A stretch of DNA of 64,000 nt from G965222505 sp965222505 (GTDB lineage: Bacteria > Bacteroidota > Rhodothermia > Rhodothermales > DATKEJ01): positions 1,860,001-1,924,000 of the forward strand of contig OZ244956.1 in the NCBI GenBank assembly GCA_965222505.1. Direction: 5' to 3'. The stretch's first letter is position 1. Each line of letters starts with the position of its first letter. The notes below the pieces were generated by a model. The model was not told the DNA's origin. It made no database searches and saw nothing but the letters and a program-made list of their open reading frames with translations. Shown one piece after another: positions 35,956 through 43,915 of this stretch. Made by a program: the position numbers and the translations under genes.

Positions 35956-37317
35956 TTATCGGATGCGGGTGCGTTCGTCCCAGATGGGAACGAGCAATTC
36001 ATAATCCCCGACGCCAGTTTGATCGACGAAGATGAACCGGCGGCCGATGCGTTCGTAGCGCCAGATTTCGTACGGGCGCGAGCTACCGAAGCCGAAAGGA
36101 TGCCGTTCCACGTAATCCGGCTCGCCAAAGACGACGAACACCTCGCCCCGGTCCGTGAGCCAGCCGCGGTTGAACCGGCTGTACTTTTCGTTGGCATAGG
36201 AGATCCGGTAGTAATACTCTTCCATGCGCTCGTTGCGCGGCGTGCCGGGCGTGGGGTCCCGTTTGTCCCAAAACTGCAGGAACTTGCGCAGCATTTCCTG
36301 CTCCGTCTGGGCTTCTTTAATGTCGTCGAGTTCCTTGTCCTTGGCCACATAGCGCAACTGGGCCACCGCTTCCTTGAGGTTGCTGATCTGCCGGGCCAGC
36401 CCCATCCACCGGATGGTCATGGGTTTCTCAACCGTATCGAGGACGTTACCATTTTCATCACGCGCCTGGGCCCGGATGATGTAATCTCCCACCTCAAAGT
36501 TGGCCACCGGTACACGGAGCGTCGCGCTGTTGGACCCACTCTGAATCTCCAGCATATCTGACGACTCGAAGGCGACGTCTGTGGTCTCCGTCTTGGGTTT
36601 TTTACCCCATCCAAACAAGGATTTGACGGAAGGCTTGCTGCGGCCCTGGAGTTGGTAGATGGTGTACCCCATCTGGACGCGGGTCGGCTGCTGAGCATAA
36701 AGCTGGTAAAACAGCGTAAAGTATTTCTGGTTGTTGCCGATGGTGTTGGACACGTTGGGGAGCATGTTGCGCCGCTCCACATCGTAGGTATCGGCAATCA
36801 GCAAATCGCTGATGGACACCTGTTTGTCCAGGTCCCGCACTTCCAGTGCCATCTTCTGGATGAAGGTGGTACTGGCAATTTTATCCTCGATTTGAACTTC
36901 GAGCATGTAACGTCCGGGCCGCAACGTCGTCTCACTATACGTGGTGAGGTCGAACAGGCTGTCCGCCTGGGTCTGCGCGTAGGAACGGACCGGCGGCACG
37001 TTACGGTCCCAGATGCGGCTCAGTACCACGCCCTGCGCCCGGCCTTTTTCGTCTACGTTATAGACCTCGGCCATGACTTCATACCGGGCGATGAACCCAC
37101 TGGACTGGGAAATAAACTGGAGCCGGGAATAGGGAATCTTGGTGTAGAGATCAATACGGCTTGTGCCGGGCGTATCGCCCCGCATGGTGACCGCTTCCAG
37201 CTCGAAAGCAGGCACCGGTTGCCGGGCCACGGCCAGGGACGAGGCATCCAGCGCCATGCAGAGCAGCAGGGCCAGCGCCACGGTCATGTTACGGATATGT
37301 GCGGTCAAACACCCCAT
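35956..37317 (-). CDS. GWxTD domain-containing exported protein
   Basis: 453 residues with an N-terminal signal peptide (hydrophobic core at about 11-22). Residues 35-310 are a beta-rich domain. The C-terminal 130 residues are the GWxTD domain: FLQFWDKRDPTPGTPRNERM, then FNRGWLTDRGEVFVVFGEPD (about 385-404) with the namesake Gly-Trp-Leu-Thr-Asp. It ends with the DxYELL-like VGDYELLVPI. The family is widespread in Bacteroidota and Acidobacteriota, and function is unknown. It is the first gene after the fmt block on the minus strand and has its own terminator. Confidence 0.92.
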   Translation of the reverse strand: MGCLTAHIRNMTVALALLLCMALDASSLAVARQPVPAFELEAVTMRGDTPGTSRIDLYTKIPYSRLQFISQSSGFIARYEVMAEVYNVDEKGRAQGVVLSRIWDRNVPPVRSYAQTQADSLFDLTTYSETTLRPGRYMLEVQIEDKIASTTFIQKMALEVRDLDKQVSISDLLIADTYDVERRNMLPNVSNTIGNNQKYFTLFYQLYAQQPTRVQMGYTIYQLQGRSKPSVKSLFGWGKKPKTETTDVAFESSDMLEIQSGSNSATLRVPVANFEVGDYIIRAQARDENGNVLDTVEKPMTIRWMGLARQISNLKEAVAQLRYVAKDKELDDIKEAQTEQEMLRKFLQFWDKRDPTPGTPRNERMEEYYYRISYANEKYSRFNRGWLTDRGEVFVVFGEPDYVERHPFGFGSSRPYEIWRYERIGRRFIFVDQTGVGDYELLVPIWDERTRIR

Positions 37318-37492
37318 CGTATAATCAACCTTCCACGTTTACCGGGTATAAAGCGTGCGTGATACATAATATAAAGTACGCACAGGAACTGAGAAAACAC
37401 CTTTGGAATCGGGTGTATGCGTAAACTCGCCCCCTGAATGGTTGAACAGTCCTCCTGAACGGGTACAACGCCCCTGAAACCGGAGCAGGCTG

Positions 37493-38449
37493 TTACTTAA
37501 ACAGGGCATCAACAAACGCACGCCGGTCAAAGACTTGCAGATCGTCGATCTGCTCACCGACGCCGATATATTTTACGGGAATCTGGAACTCATTTGAAAT
37601 GCAAATAACGATACCCCCCTTGGCGGTACCGTCCAATTTGGTCAGGATGAGGCCGGTTACATCCACACTTTTGGTGAACGCTTCGGCCTGCCGGATGGCG
37701 TTTTGCCCGACCGAAGCATCCAGGACGAGCAGCACCTCATGGGGGGCCTCCGGGATGAGTTTACCCATGACCCGCTTGATCTTGGTCAGTTCATCCATCA
37801 ACCCGGTTTTGGTGTGCAACCGGCCGGCCGTGTCGATGATGACCACTTCCGCTTCCCGACTTATGGCCGAGGCCAGCGTATCGTAGGCAACGGCCGCAGG
37901 ATCGGCTCCGTGGCCTTGCTTGATAACGGGCACACCGGCGCGCTCGGCCCAGATGTCGAGTTGTTCCGTGGCTGCGGCCCGGAAGGTATCTGCCGCCCCC
38001 AACATGACAGAACGATCCGCTTCCTTGTACCGATGGGCAATCTTCCCGATGGAAGTGGTTTTGCCTACCCCATTGACACCCACCACTAAAATCACATGCG
38101 GCTGACTCGGTAGCTCAGCCTCAAAATCGGCGGGGCGCTCCACGTCTGTGCCGAGCATCAGATCGGAGATTTCATCCCGCATGATGTTGTTTAGCTCGGC
38201 CGAGGAGATGTATTTATCACGGGCCACCCGCGCCTGGATGCGCTCGATGATCTCGATGGTGGTCTGCACCCCGACGTCGCTCGTAATCAGCACCTCTTCG
38301 AGTTCGTCCAGGATTTCATCATCCACCTCATCCTTGCCCCGGACCAACAGGTTCAGTTTGCCGAAAAGACTGGACCGGGTTTTTTCTAGTCCTTCCTCCA
38401 GCCGTTTTTGTTCTTTTTCCTTGCGTTTAAATCGGTCGAAAAGTGCCAT
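37493..38449 (-). CDS. ftsY: Signal recognition particle receptor FtsY
   Basis: Docks SRP-ribosome complexes at the membrane for cotranslational insertion. The 318-residue protein has a short charged N-terminus (FKRKEKEQKRLEEGLEKTRS) and the N domain. Its GTPase motifs are G1 GVNGVGKTTSIGK (about residues 122-134), DTFRAAATEQL, G3 DTAGR and G4 TKLDG with the family's GTAKGG. The C-terminus IGVGEQIDDLQVFD is typical of FtsY. It lacks the long acidic A domain of E. coli FtsY, as is usual in this phylum. pgsA follows upstream on the same strand (24 bp). Confidence 0.97.
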   Translation of the reverse strand: MALFDRFKRKEKEQKRLEEGLEKTRSSLFGKLNLLVRGKDEVDDEILDELEEVLITSDVGVQTTIEIIERIQARVARDKYISSAELNNIMRDEISDLMLGTDVERPADFEAELPSQPHVILVVGVNGVGKTTSIGKIAHRYKEADRSVMLGAADTFRAAATEQLDIWAERAGVPVIKQGHGADPAAVAYDTLASAISREAEVVIIDTAGRLHTKTGLMDELTKIKRVMGKLIPEAPHEVLLVLDASVGQNAIRQAEAFTKSVDVTGLILTKLDGTAKGGIVICISNEFQIPVKYIGVGEQIDDLQVFDRRAFVDALFK

Positions 38450-38473
38450 AATAAGGGATCAGGTTCAGAAGGA

Positions 38474-39118
38474 TCAGCCAGGATCGGTGGGGAGGGTTGC
38501 GCCTTGTTGCGCGGCAACGGTATTTACGGAGCCAGGTTTCGATATTCCGCGCAGTTCACGGAAAAACAGGAAGAAGTAATACGCCAGGGAATAGATCATG
38601 AGCCCGGCACACAGCCAGATGAAATACGGATGCCATGCAGAGTCCAGGCCCAGCATGAACAAGAAAACGGTAAGTGCCAGCGCCGAAACCGTAAGTTTAC
38701 CCGGCATGAGACTCATGTATACGTGCCCCGTGCGGCGCACCATGTACTGCCAGAGCCCAACGATGATCAACTCCCGTACCACAAACAAGACCAGCAGCCA
38801 GACGGGCAGCAAACCGGCCACCCCCATCGCAATCAGGATGGCCCCGCCACCGATTTTGTCGGCCGTCGGGTCCAGAATCTTGCCCCAATCGGACACGGTT
38901 TTGGACCACCGTGCAATTTTGCCGTCCAGCCAATCTGTCCAAATGGCGACAAACACCAGAATGATCGTCAGGAGATCGGGCGGCGGCCGGGTGATGATGA
39001 GGTAACAGATCGGCACGGCAATAACCAACCGGGACAGGCTCAACACGTTGGAGACCGTCCAGAACTTGCCCATTTGAGGAAGCAAAGGGTTGGGGTGGGG
39101 TGGCTGAGCTTCGGGCAT
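38474..39118 (-). CDS. pgsA: CDP-alcohol phosphatidyltransferase (phosphatidylglycerophosphate synthase type)
   Basis: Integral membrane enzyme of phospholipid synthesis. The catalytic CDP-AP motif is complete: DGKIAR, then eight residues, then GKILDPTADK. It has about five hydrophobic helices. The family includes PgsA and CDP-diacylglycerol--serine transferases. The N-terminal MGKFWTVSNVLSLSRLV resembles PgsA. Start choice: ATG at 39118, while ATG at 39073 (MGKFWTVSN) is equally plausible. A longer frame to 39154 would run into the heptad repeat and is rejected. Confidence 0.85.
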   Translation of the reverse strand: MPEAQPPHPNPLLPQMGKFWTVSNVLSLSRLVIAVPICYLIITRPPPDLLTIILVFVAIWTDWLDGKIARWSKTVSDWGKILDPTADKIGGGAILIAMGVAGLLPVWLLVLFVVRELIIVGLWQYMVRRTGHVYMSLMPGKLTVSALALTVFLFMLGLDSAWHPYFIWLCAGLMIYSLAYYFFLFFRELRGISKPGSVNTVAAQQGATLPTDPG

Positions 39119-39130
39119 GAAAGGGACAAA

Positions 39131-39254
39131 GAATTGTCGATGGTCAATTGTCAATTGTCAATTGTCAATTGTCAATGAAAGAGAACCGTTGACAACTGAC
39201 CATTGGCAATCGAGCGTAGCGACTAACGTAGTAATTGACCATTGACCATTATTG
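39131..39254. repeat. Heptad-period repeat (TCAATTG type) between pgsA and GT2
   Basis: The left arm 39131-39177 contains five near-perfect TCAATTG 7-mers. The right part 39189-39254 has the complementary TTGACNA/TTGACCA heptads (39189-39211 and 39234-39254). The two are separated by a short spacer, so the whole could fold back. The divergent pgsA and GT2 promoters must lie here or beside it. Confidence 0.85.
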
Positions 39255-39328
39255 AAGTGTCGGGGCTGGCGTTAACTTTGGGTTTTCGTTTTCTATCTTG
39301 TAGGTTTGCTGAACACCAATAAAACCAA

Positions 39329-40408
39329 ATGTCTTCTGCCCTACTGCTCATCGGTGTTGCCTTTGTGGTGCATGTGCTGTACTGGCGCGGGCTATACGTA
39401 GGGTTGCATCGCGCATCAAAGCAAACGGTTCCTAAGGATTCGGAGAAATCGGAGCCGATTTCGGTGGTGGTGGCCGCCCGGAATGAGGCTAGGCACCTCC
39501 CAACCTTGCTGGAGGCCCTGCATCGGCAAACCTACTCCAACTTTGAGGTTGTCCTGATCGACGATGGTTCTACGGATGAAACGAGCGCCCTGGTTTCAGA
39601 TTGGGCCCAGAAAGATAACCGGTTTCACCTCCTGTCTATTTCCGCTAGTGGCAAAAAAGCAGCCCTCACACAAGGTATTGCCCAGGCCAAACACGACCTC
39701 CTGGCCTTTACTGATGCTGATGCCGAACCCACCTCCGACTGGCTCACTCGGCTGGCCGCTCACCACGCCACCACCCCGGAAGCCGTCCTGATCGGCTATG
39801 GCCCGCTTCGCCCGGCCCCCTCCCTCCTCAACCGCTTTGCCCGCTACGAGACGTTCCTGACGGCCTGCCTCACGGCGGGGGCCGTTGGGCTGAAGCATCC
39901 CTACATGGCCGTGGGCCGCAACCTGAGCTACCGTCGCAGCACGTTTGAACGCGTCGGCGGGTTTGAAGCCCACGCCCACCTCAAAAGCGGCGATGATGAC
40001 CTGTTCGTCCAGGCTGTGGCCCAAACGGAGGCCGGAACGGTTCAGTATTTGATGGACCCAGCCACCTTTGTCTACAGCGATGCACCTCAAACGTGGCGGA
40101 ACTGGTTTCGGCAGAAGCGCCGCCATACCTCGGCAGGGCAGGCCTATGCCTGGGCCCCAAAACTCCACCTTGCCTTCTTCCACGGTACGAATCTGCTACT
40201 GTGGCTTGCTCCGCTGCTGCTCGGTGTATGGGGACTCGCCGCGATCATCGGCAAGTGGCTGGTGCAGGGTGTTGTGCTGCACCGTGCGGCCACCTTGTTC
40301 CACATGCGCGATTTGATGCCAAGCTTCATCCTGTGGGATGGGTTGTACCTGCTCTACAACACCCTCCTGGCTCCGCTGGGTGTGTTGTTTCCGCCGGGCC
40401 GATGGTAA
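39329..40408 (+). CDS. Family 2 glycosyltransferase, membrane-bound
   Basis: 359 residues. Helix at about 3-20, then the GT2 (GT-A) domain: SVVVAARNEARHLPTLLEAL (about 45-64), VVLIDDGSTDETSAL, and the metal-binding TDADAEPTS. Acceptor-side motifs YMAVGRNLSYRRSTFERVGG and SGDDDLFVQ follow, with RHTSAGQ in place of the QxxRW-type motif. Three or more hydrophobic helices end the protein (about 285-355). This resembles membrane-bound GT2 enzymes that extend polysaccharides or glycosylate lipids. The substrate is unknown. It converges with the beta-lactamase-like gene, 6 bp apart. Confidence 0.9.
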   Translation: MSSALLLIGVAFVVHVLYWRGLYVGLHRASKQTVPKDSEKSEPISVVVAARNEARHLPTLLEALHRQTYSNFEVVLIDDGSTDETSALVSDWAQKDNRFHLLSISASGKKAALTQGIAQAKHDLLAFTDADAEPTSDWLTRLAAHHATTPEAVLIGYGPLRPAPSLLNRFARYETFLTACLTAGAVGLKHPYMAVGRNLSYRRSTFERVGGFEAHAHLKSGDDDLFVQAVAQTEAGTVQYLMDPATFVYSDAPQTWRNWFRQKRRHTSAGQAYAWAPKLHLAFFHGTNLLLWLAPLLLGVWGLAAIIGKWLVQGVVLHRAATLFHMRDLMPSFILWDGLYLLYNTLLAPLGVLFPPGRW

Positions 40409-40414
40409 GGGCCA

Positions 40415-41512
40415 TCATCCTTCCGGCCTATCCAACAACAACTGCACGACCAATCCCTTGTCCAGACCGGTTTGTAACAGGTGGTAAAACACGGCCATCG
40501 GCAAGTTGTCCAGGAGCATCACCACGACCCGGCTCCCCCCCGCATCATCCCGCACGTACCCGGCAAAGCTGATGATGCCGGGAAAACTTCCGGCTTTTGA
40601 GGCGATCAACTGTCCTTCAGCACCGGGCAACGGCTGCTCCATATACGTACGCATGAGCCACACTGCTGCGGTGGTATCCGAAGCCATCCGGGTCATCAGA
40701 CGGGCATAATCTGAAGCGGTACCCTTCGGGAACGTAGATTGTGCGAGAGTACGCTGTGCATCCAGGCTCAGGCCGGTACCCGCTTTGCCAAGTTGGGCCT
40801 GTATTTCCGTTCGGAACGTTGCATCCGTTCTTAATTTCTGTGTCCAGTCATATACATCCTCCGGTGCATCGGCGGTACTACGCCAGGCCAGCACCTGACC
40901 GCTAAACGGACGAGGTGATTCCGACTGAGCCAATTCCAGAAGGTCAGGTTGTCGGGCCATCACCTCGCGGCCCAGAAGGTGCAACACATAATCCCCGGCA
41001 GCCGGACTGTTGAACTGCATGAAGCCCTTAACCACTTGATCCAGCGTGACCGGATCAGCCCGGAGGCTGTCGGTGAAACGTTGATGCGCACCGCCATCCG
41101 TGCCGGGGAGGTGGTACACTTCAAGTTCGGCGTGCGGAACGGGCCGGTCAGAATCAGTTTGACCTGTGCTTACCTGCCCGGCATAGGCGGCCAGCGTCAT
41201 CAGGTGGGGCAGGCCGGTAACCGAACGGCGCATATCTGGCGCATAGGACAGCCCGGCTTCGGGATGATTCAGATCGAGCACCACCAGCGAGCCCTGTTCC
41301 GGGTGGTTGGCGATGTAGGCGAGCAGGTCATCGGGGTGCCGCATGGCCTGGGCTGCATCCGTCCCCTCCCCCATCGTGCCCATGTTTTGCAGGAGTATGG
41401 AAAACGTCGGCCAGTACCATGCCACAACGCCCAGGGTAAACACAACCAATATGCCGAGGCCGATGAGGGTATGTTTCAACAATCGGTTCATTGCGTCGCA
41501 CTTCGCACTCAC
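40415..41512 (-). CDS. Beta-lactamase class A-like serine hydrolase, active site degraded
   Basis: 365 residues with an N-terminal membrane anchor (about 15-33). Segments line up with class A beta-lactamase or penicillin-binding folds. MRRSVTGLPHLMTLAAYA stands for SxxK but has no Lys. MQFNSPAAGDYVLHLLG stands for the SDN loop but has NSP. IASKAGSFPGIISFAGYVRD keeps a KxG-like motif (KAG). So it is probably a catalytically dead or changed relative; my family assignment is moderate. It overlaps the symporter gene by 4 bp (ATGA), so it is translationally coupled to acetate uptake. Confidence 0.6.
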   Translation of the reverse strand: MSAKCDAMNRLLKHTLIGLGILVVFTLGVVAWYWPTFSILLQNMGTMGEGTDAAQAMRHPDDLLAYIANHPEQGSLVVLDLNHPEAGLSYAPDMRRSVTGLPHLMTLAAYAGQVSTGQTDSDRPVPHAELEVYHLPGTDGGAHQRFTDSLRADPVTLDQVVKGFMQFNSPAAGDYVLHLLGREVMARQPDLLELAQSESPRPFSGQVLAWRSTADAPEDVYDWTQKLRTDATFRTEIQAQLGKAGTGLSLDAQRTLAQSTFPKGTASDYARLMTRMASDTTAAVWLMRTYMEQPLPGAEGQLIASKAGSFPGIISFAGYVRDDAGGSRVVVMLLDNLPMAVFYHLLQTGLDKGLVVQLLLDRPEG

Positions 41513-43176
41513 AATTCCTCTTCCGTCATCACGCGGGGGTAACGGATGTGCTCGACCAACCGTTGCACTGCCTCGGGTGGCTCGGCGGTGAGTTTAGAGA
41601 CGATGACGGTCACGACGAAATTGAGCACCATCCCGACCGTGCCGATGCCCTGGGCGTTGATACCGAAAAAGTCATCCAACATCGGATCGGCAGTGCCGAA
41701 GATGCGGGTGGAACGCATCAGAAGGATCATCACGGCGGTGAAGAGCAAGCCGACGGACATCCCGGCGATGGCCCCTTCCTTGTTGCATCGTTTCCAGAAA
41801 ATGCCCAGCACAATGATCGGGAAGAAACTGGCGGCGGCGAGGCCGAAGGCGAAGGCGACCACCTCGGCCACAAACCCCGGCGGGTTGATCCCGAAATACC
41901 CGGCAATGACCACGGCCACGAAAATCACCAGCCGACCAACGAGGAGCCGCTGCTTGTCGGGCGCATCCGGGTTGATCATCTTGCCGTAGATGTCGTGCGC
42001 TAGCGAAGAGCTGATCACCAACATCAATCCTGAGGCCGTCGAAAGCGCAGCGGCCAATCCCCCGGCGGCGACCAACCCAACGACCCAGTTTGATAGTCCG
42101 GCGATTTCGGGTGTGGCGAGTACGATGATGTCGCGGTCGATGGTCCCCAACAACTCGGCGGCACTCATGCCGGAGGCCCAACCAGCGGTGTCAATCAAGC
42201 CTGTCTCTGCCCAATTCTGGACCCAGGACAGGTTTACCATACCGGCTGCTCCCAACTCCTGAAAACTGTTCAGGATGTTGTACTTCGAAAAGGCGGCCAG
42301 CGCCGGAGCTGTGGTGTACAGGAACGCAATAAACAACAGCGCCCACCCCGCCGACCACCGGGCATCGGACACCTTCTTCACGGTATAAAACCGCACAATC
42401 ACATGCGGCAACCCGGCTGTGCCGACCATCAACGCAAGCGTCACACAGAACACATTGAGCATCGACCAGTTGCCCTGAAACGGACTGGTGTAGGGGTTGC
42501 CCAAAAACTCTTCCTGCAGCCCGTCCAGCAGCGGAATCGCCTCGCCGATGGCCCCCTGGGGAATCGGGTTGCCGAACAGGGTAAAGGCAATCGCAAAAGC
42601 GGGTACCGTATATGCGAAGATCAGTACACAATACTGCGCGACCTGCGTGTAGGTGATGCCCTTCATCCCGCCGAGCACGGCATAGAAAGACACAATGGCC
42701 ATGCCGAGCACAATGCCCCAGAAGATGTCCACACTCAGAAACCGGCTGAACACCACCCCCACACCGCGCATCTGCCCGACGACGTACGTAAACGACACAA
42801 AGATGGCACAGATGGCCGCGACGAACCGGGCGGTCTGGGAATAGTACCGCTCGGCCACAAAATCCGGCACCGTGTACTGCCCGAACTTACGCAGAAATGG
42901 CGCAAGCAAAAGTGCCAAAAGCACGTAGCCGCCCGTCCACCCCAGAAGATACACTGAGCCGTCGGAGCCCATAAACGAGATCAACCCCGCCATGGAGATG
43001 AAACTGGCCGCGCTCATCCAGTCGGCAGCAGTGGCCATGCCGTTGGCGAGGGCTGGTACGCCCTGCCCAGCCACGTAAAACCCACGGGTATCCGATACCC
43101 GGCTCCAGATTGCAATGGCGATGTAAACCGCGAACGAGAAGCCGACGAAGATAAAGGTCCAGGCCTGGATACTCAT
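41509..43176 (-). CDS. Sodium:solute symporter, large subunit (VC_2705/ActP-like)
   Basis: Inner-membrane symporter of 555 residues with about 13 helices. The helix-1 region FYVAGQGVPALANGMATAAD and the WMSAASFISMAGLIS stretch are those of ActP-like acetate or monocarboxylate transporters of the SSS family. The preceding gene encodes the matching DUF4212 small subunit, and acetyl-CoA synthetase precedes that, so acetate or a similar short acid is the likely substrate. It is coupled by a 4-bp overlap to the beta-lactamase-like gene downstream. The gap to the small subunit (161 bp) is mostly heptad repeat. Confidence 0.92.
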   Translation of the reverse strand: MSIQAWTFIFVGFSFAVYIAIAIWSRVSDTRGFYVAGQGVPALANGMATAADWMSAASFISMAGLISFMGSDGSVYLLGWTGGYVLLALLLAPFLRKFGQYTVPDFVAERYYSQTARFVAAICAIFVSFTYVVGQMRGVGVVFSRFLSVDIFWGIVLGMAIVSFYAVLGGMKGITYTQVAQYCVLIFAYTVPAFAIAFTLFGNPIPQGAIGEAIPLLDGLQEEFLGNPYTSPFQGNWSMLNVFCVTLALMVGTAGLPHVIVRFYTVKKVSDARWSAGWALLFIAFLYTTAPALAAFSKYNILNSFQELGAAGMVNLSWVQNWAETGLIDTAGWASGMSAAELLGTIDRDIIVLATPEIAGLSNWVVGLVAAGGLAAALSTASGLMLVISSSLAHDIYGKMINPDAPDKQRLLVGRLVIFVAVVIAGYFGINPPGFVAEVVAFAFGLAAASFFPIIVLGIFWKRCNKEGAIAGMSVGLLFTAVMILLMRSTRIFGTADPMLDDFFGINAQGIGTVGMVLNFVVTVIVSKLTAEPPEAVQRLVEHIRYPRVMTEEEL

Positions 43177-43248
43177 GAGGAAGAAGGGGGGTAGAGGCTT
43201 AAGGGGGTGAGGTAGGAGTAAGTGGGTGTAGTTGAGTAAACGTTGTAG

Positions 43249-43330
43249 AATGGTCGATTGTCAATGGTCAATGAATGGCTCCCGTTGACAATTGACCATC
43301 GACAATTGACCATCGACAATTGACCATTAT
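43249..43330. repeat. Heptad-period inverted repeat (TTGACCA type) between symporter subunits
   Basis: Left arm 43249-43273 (TGGTCGATTGTCAATGGTCA). The right arm, 43284-43330, is a run of 7-mers TTGACAA, TTGACCA, TCGACAA repeating. The arms are inverted around a 10-bp spacer. It lies within an operon, 7 bp beyond the DUF4212 stop codon. Confidence 0.85.
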
Positions 43331-43337
43331 TCTTTCA

Positions 43338-43631
43338 TCAATGCTCAACGGCCGGCCCTGAGGTGGTGCCTTCTTCTTCGGCCACGCCGGCTTCGCGGTC
43401 GAGTTTATCGCCGAAGTAGGCGAAAATGAATATGAGGCTCACAAACACAAAGATGCTCCCTTGCTGGGCCATCCAGAACCCGAACGGCACCCCGCCGAAA
43501 GAAAACGCATTGAGGGGCTCAATGAGGAAGATACTCATCACGTAGCCACACAGAAACCACACGGCCAGCAAGATGCTGATGCGTTGGAGCATTTTGCGCC
43601 AGTATTGTTGTCTGGTTAGTTGTGCACTCAC
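43338..43631 (-). CDS. DUF4212 protein, sodium/substrate symporter small subunit
   Basis: 97-residue membrane protein. The N-terminal YWRKMLQRISILLAVWFLCG and two transmembrane helices (about 17-39 and 50-72) match the DUF4212 small subunits that accompany SSS-type acetate transporters. The C-terminal tail is acidic. It lies between acs and the symporter gene, and both gaps hold repeat elements. It is predicted to form a complex with the product of 41509-43176. Confidence 0.92.
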   Translation of the reverse strand: MSAQLTRQQYWRKMLQRISILLAVWFLCGYVMSIFLIEPLNAFSFGGVPFGFWMAQQGSIFVFVSLIFIFAYFGDKLDREAGVAEEEGTTSGPAVEH

Positions 43632-43638
43632 TTTTTTG

Positions 43639-43915
43639 TGGGTTGTTAGTTGTTGGTGGTCCTTGGTCTGTTGTCCGTAGCCCGTTGCAACGTCGACTCA
43701 AACCTCACAACGGACCACCAGCGCGCGGCTGCCCTTATAATACCGCATTGCGGCCATGGATGCCAGACCGCGTGCGTACAACCAGCGAGCGGGCTGCACC
43801 TTTTCCCACCATGTGGCCCAAACGAACCAGGCCGCGAGCGCACAACGAACGGCGCTCGCGGCCTGAATTATTTCCCGCACTGCGGCCAAACACCTGTGGT
43901 CGCGAGCGCCCTTAC
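43639..43915. repeat. Heptad arm plus three ~66-bp hairpin repeat units
   Basis: Fills the acs to DUF4212 gap. 43639-43690 is heptad-periodic (GTTGTTA, GTTGTTG, GTGGTCC, TTGGTCT, GTTGTCC). Units then start at 43707, 43778 and 43842 with ACAAC. Each holds a small hairpin: CCGC-att-GCGG at 43743, CCAC-cat-GTGG at 43806 and CCGC-act-GCGG at 43875. A larger perfect stem AGGCCGCGAGCG/CGCTCGCGGCCT (43829-43864) has the 12-nt loop CACAACGAACGG. Confidence 0.75.

Noticed and set aside
39131..39180. Heptad array considered as a CRISPR or tandem-repeat minisatellite
   Set aside because: The unit is only 7 bp with no unique spacers. It is too short and irregular for CRISPR, and no cas genes are near.
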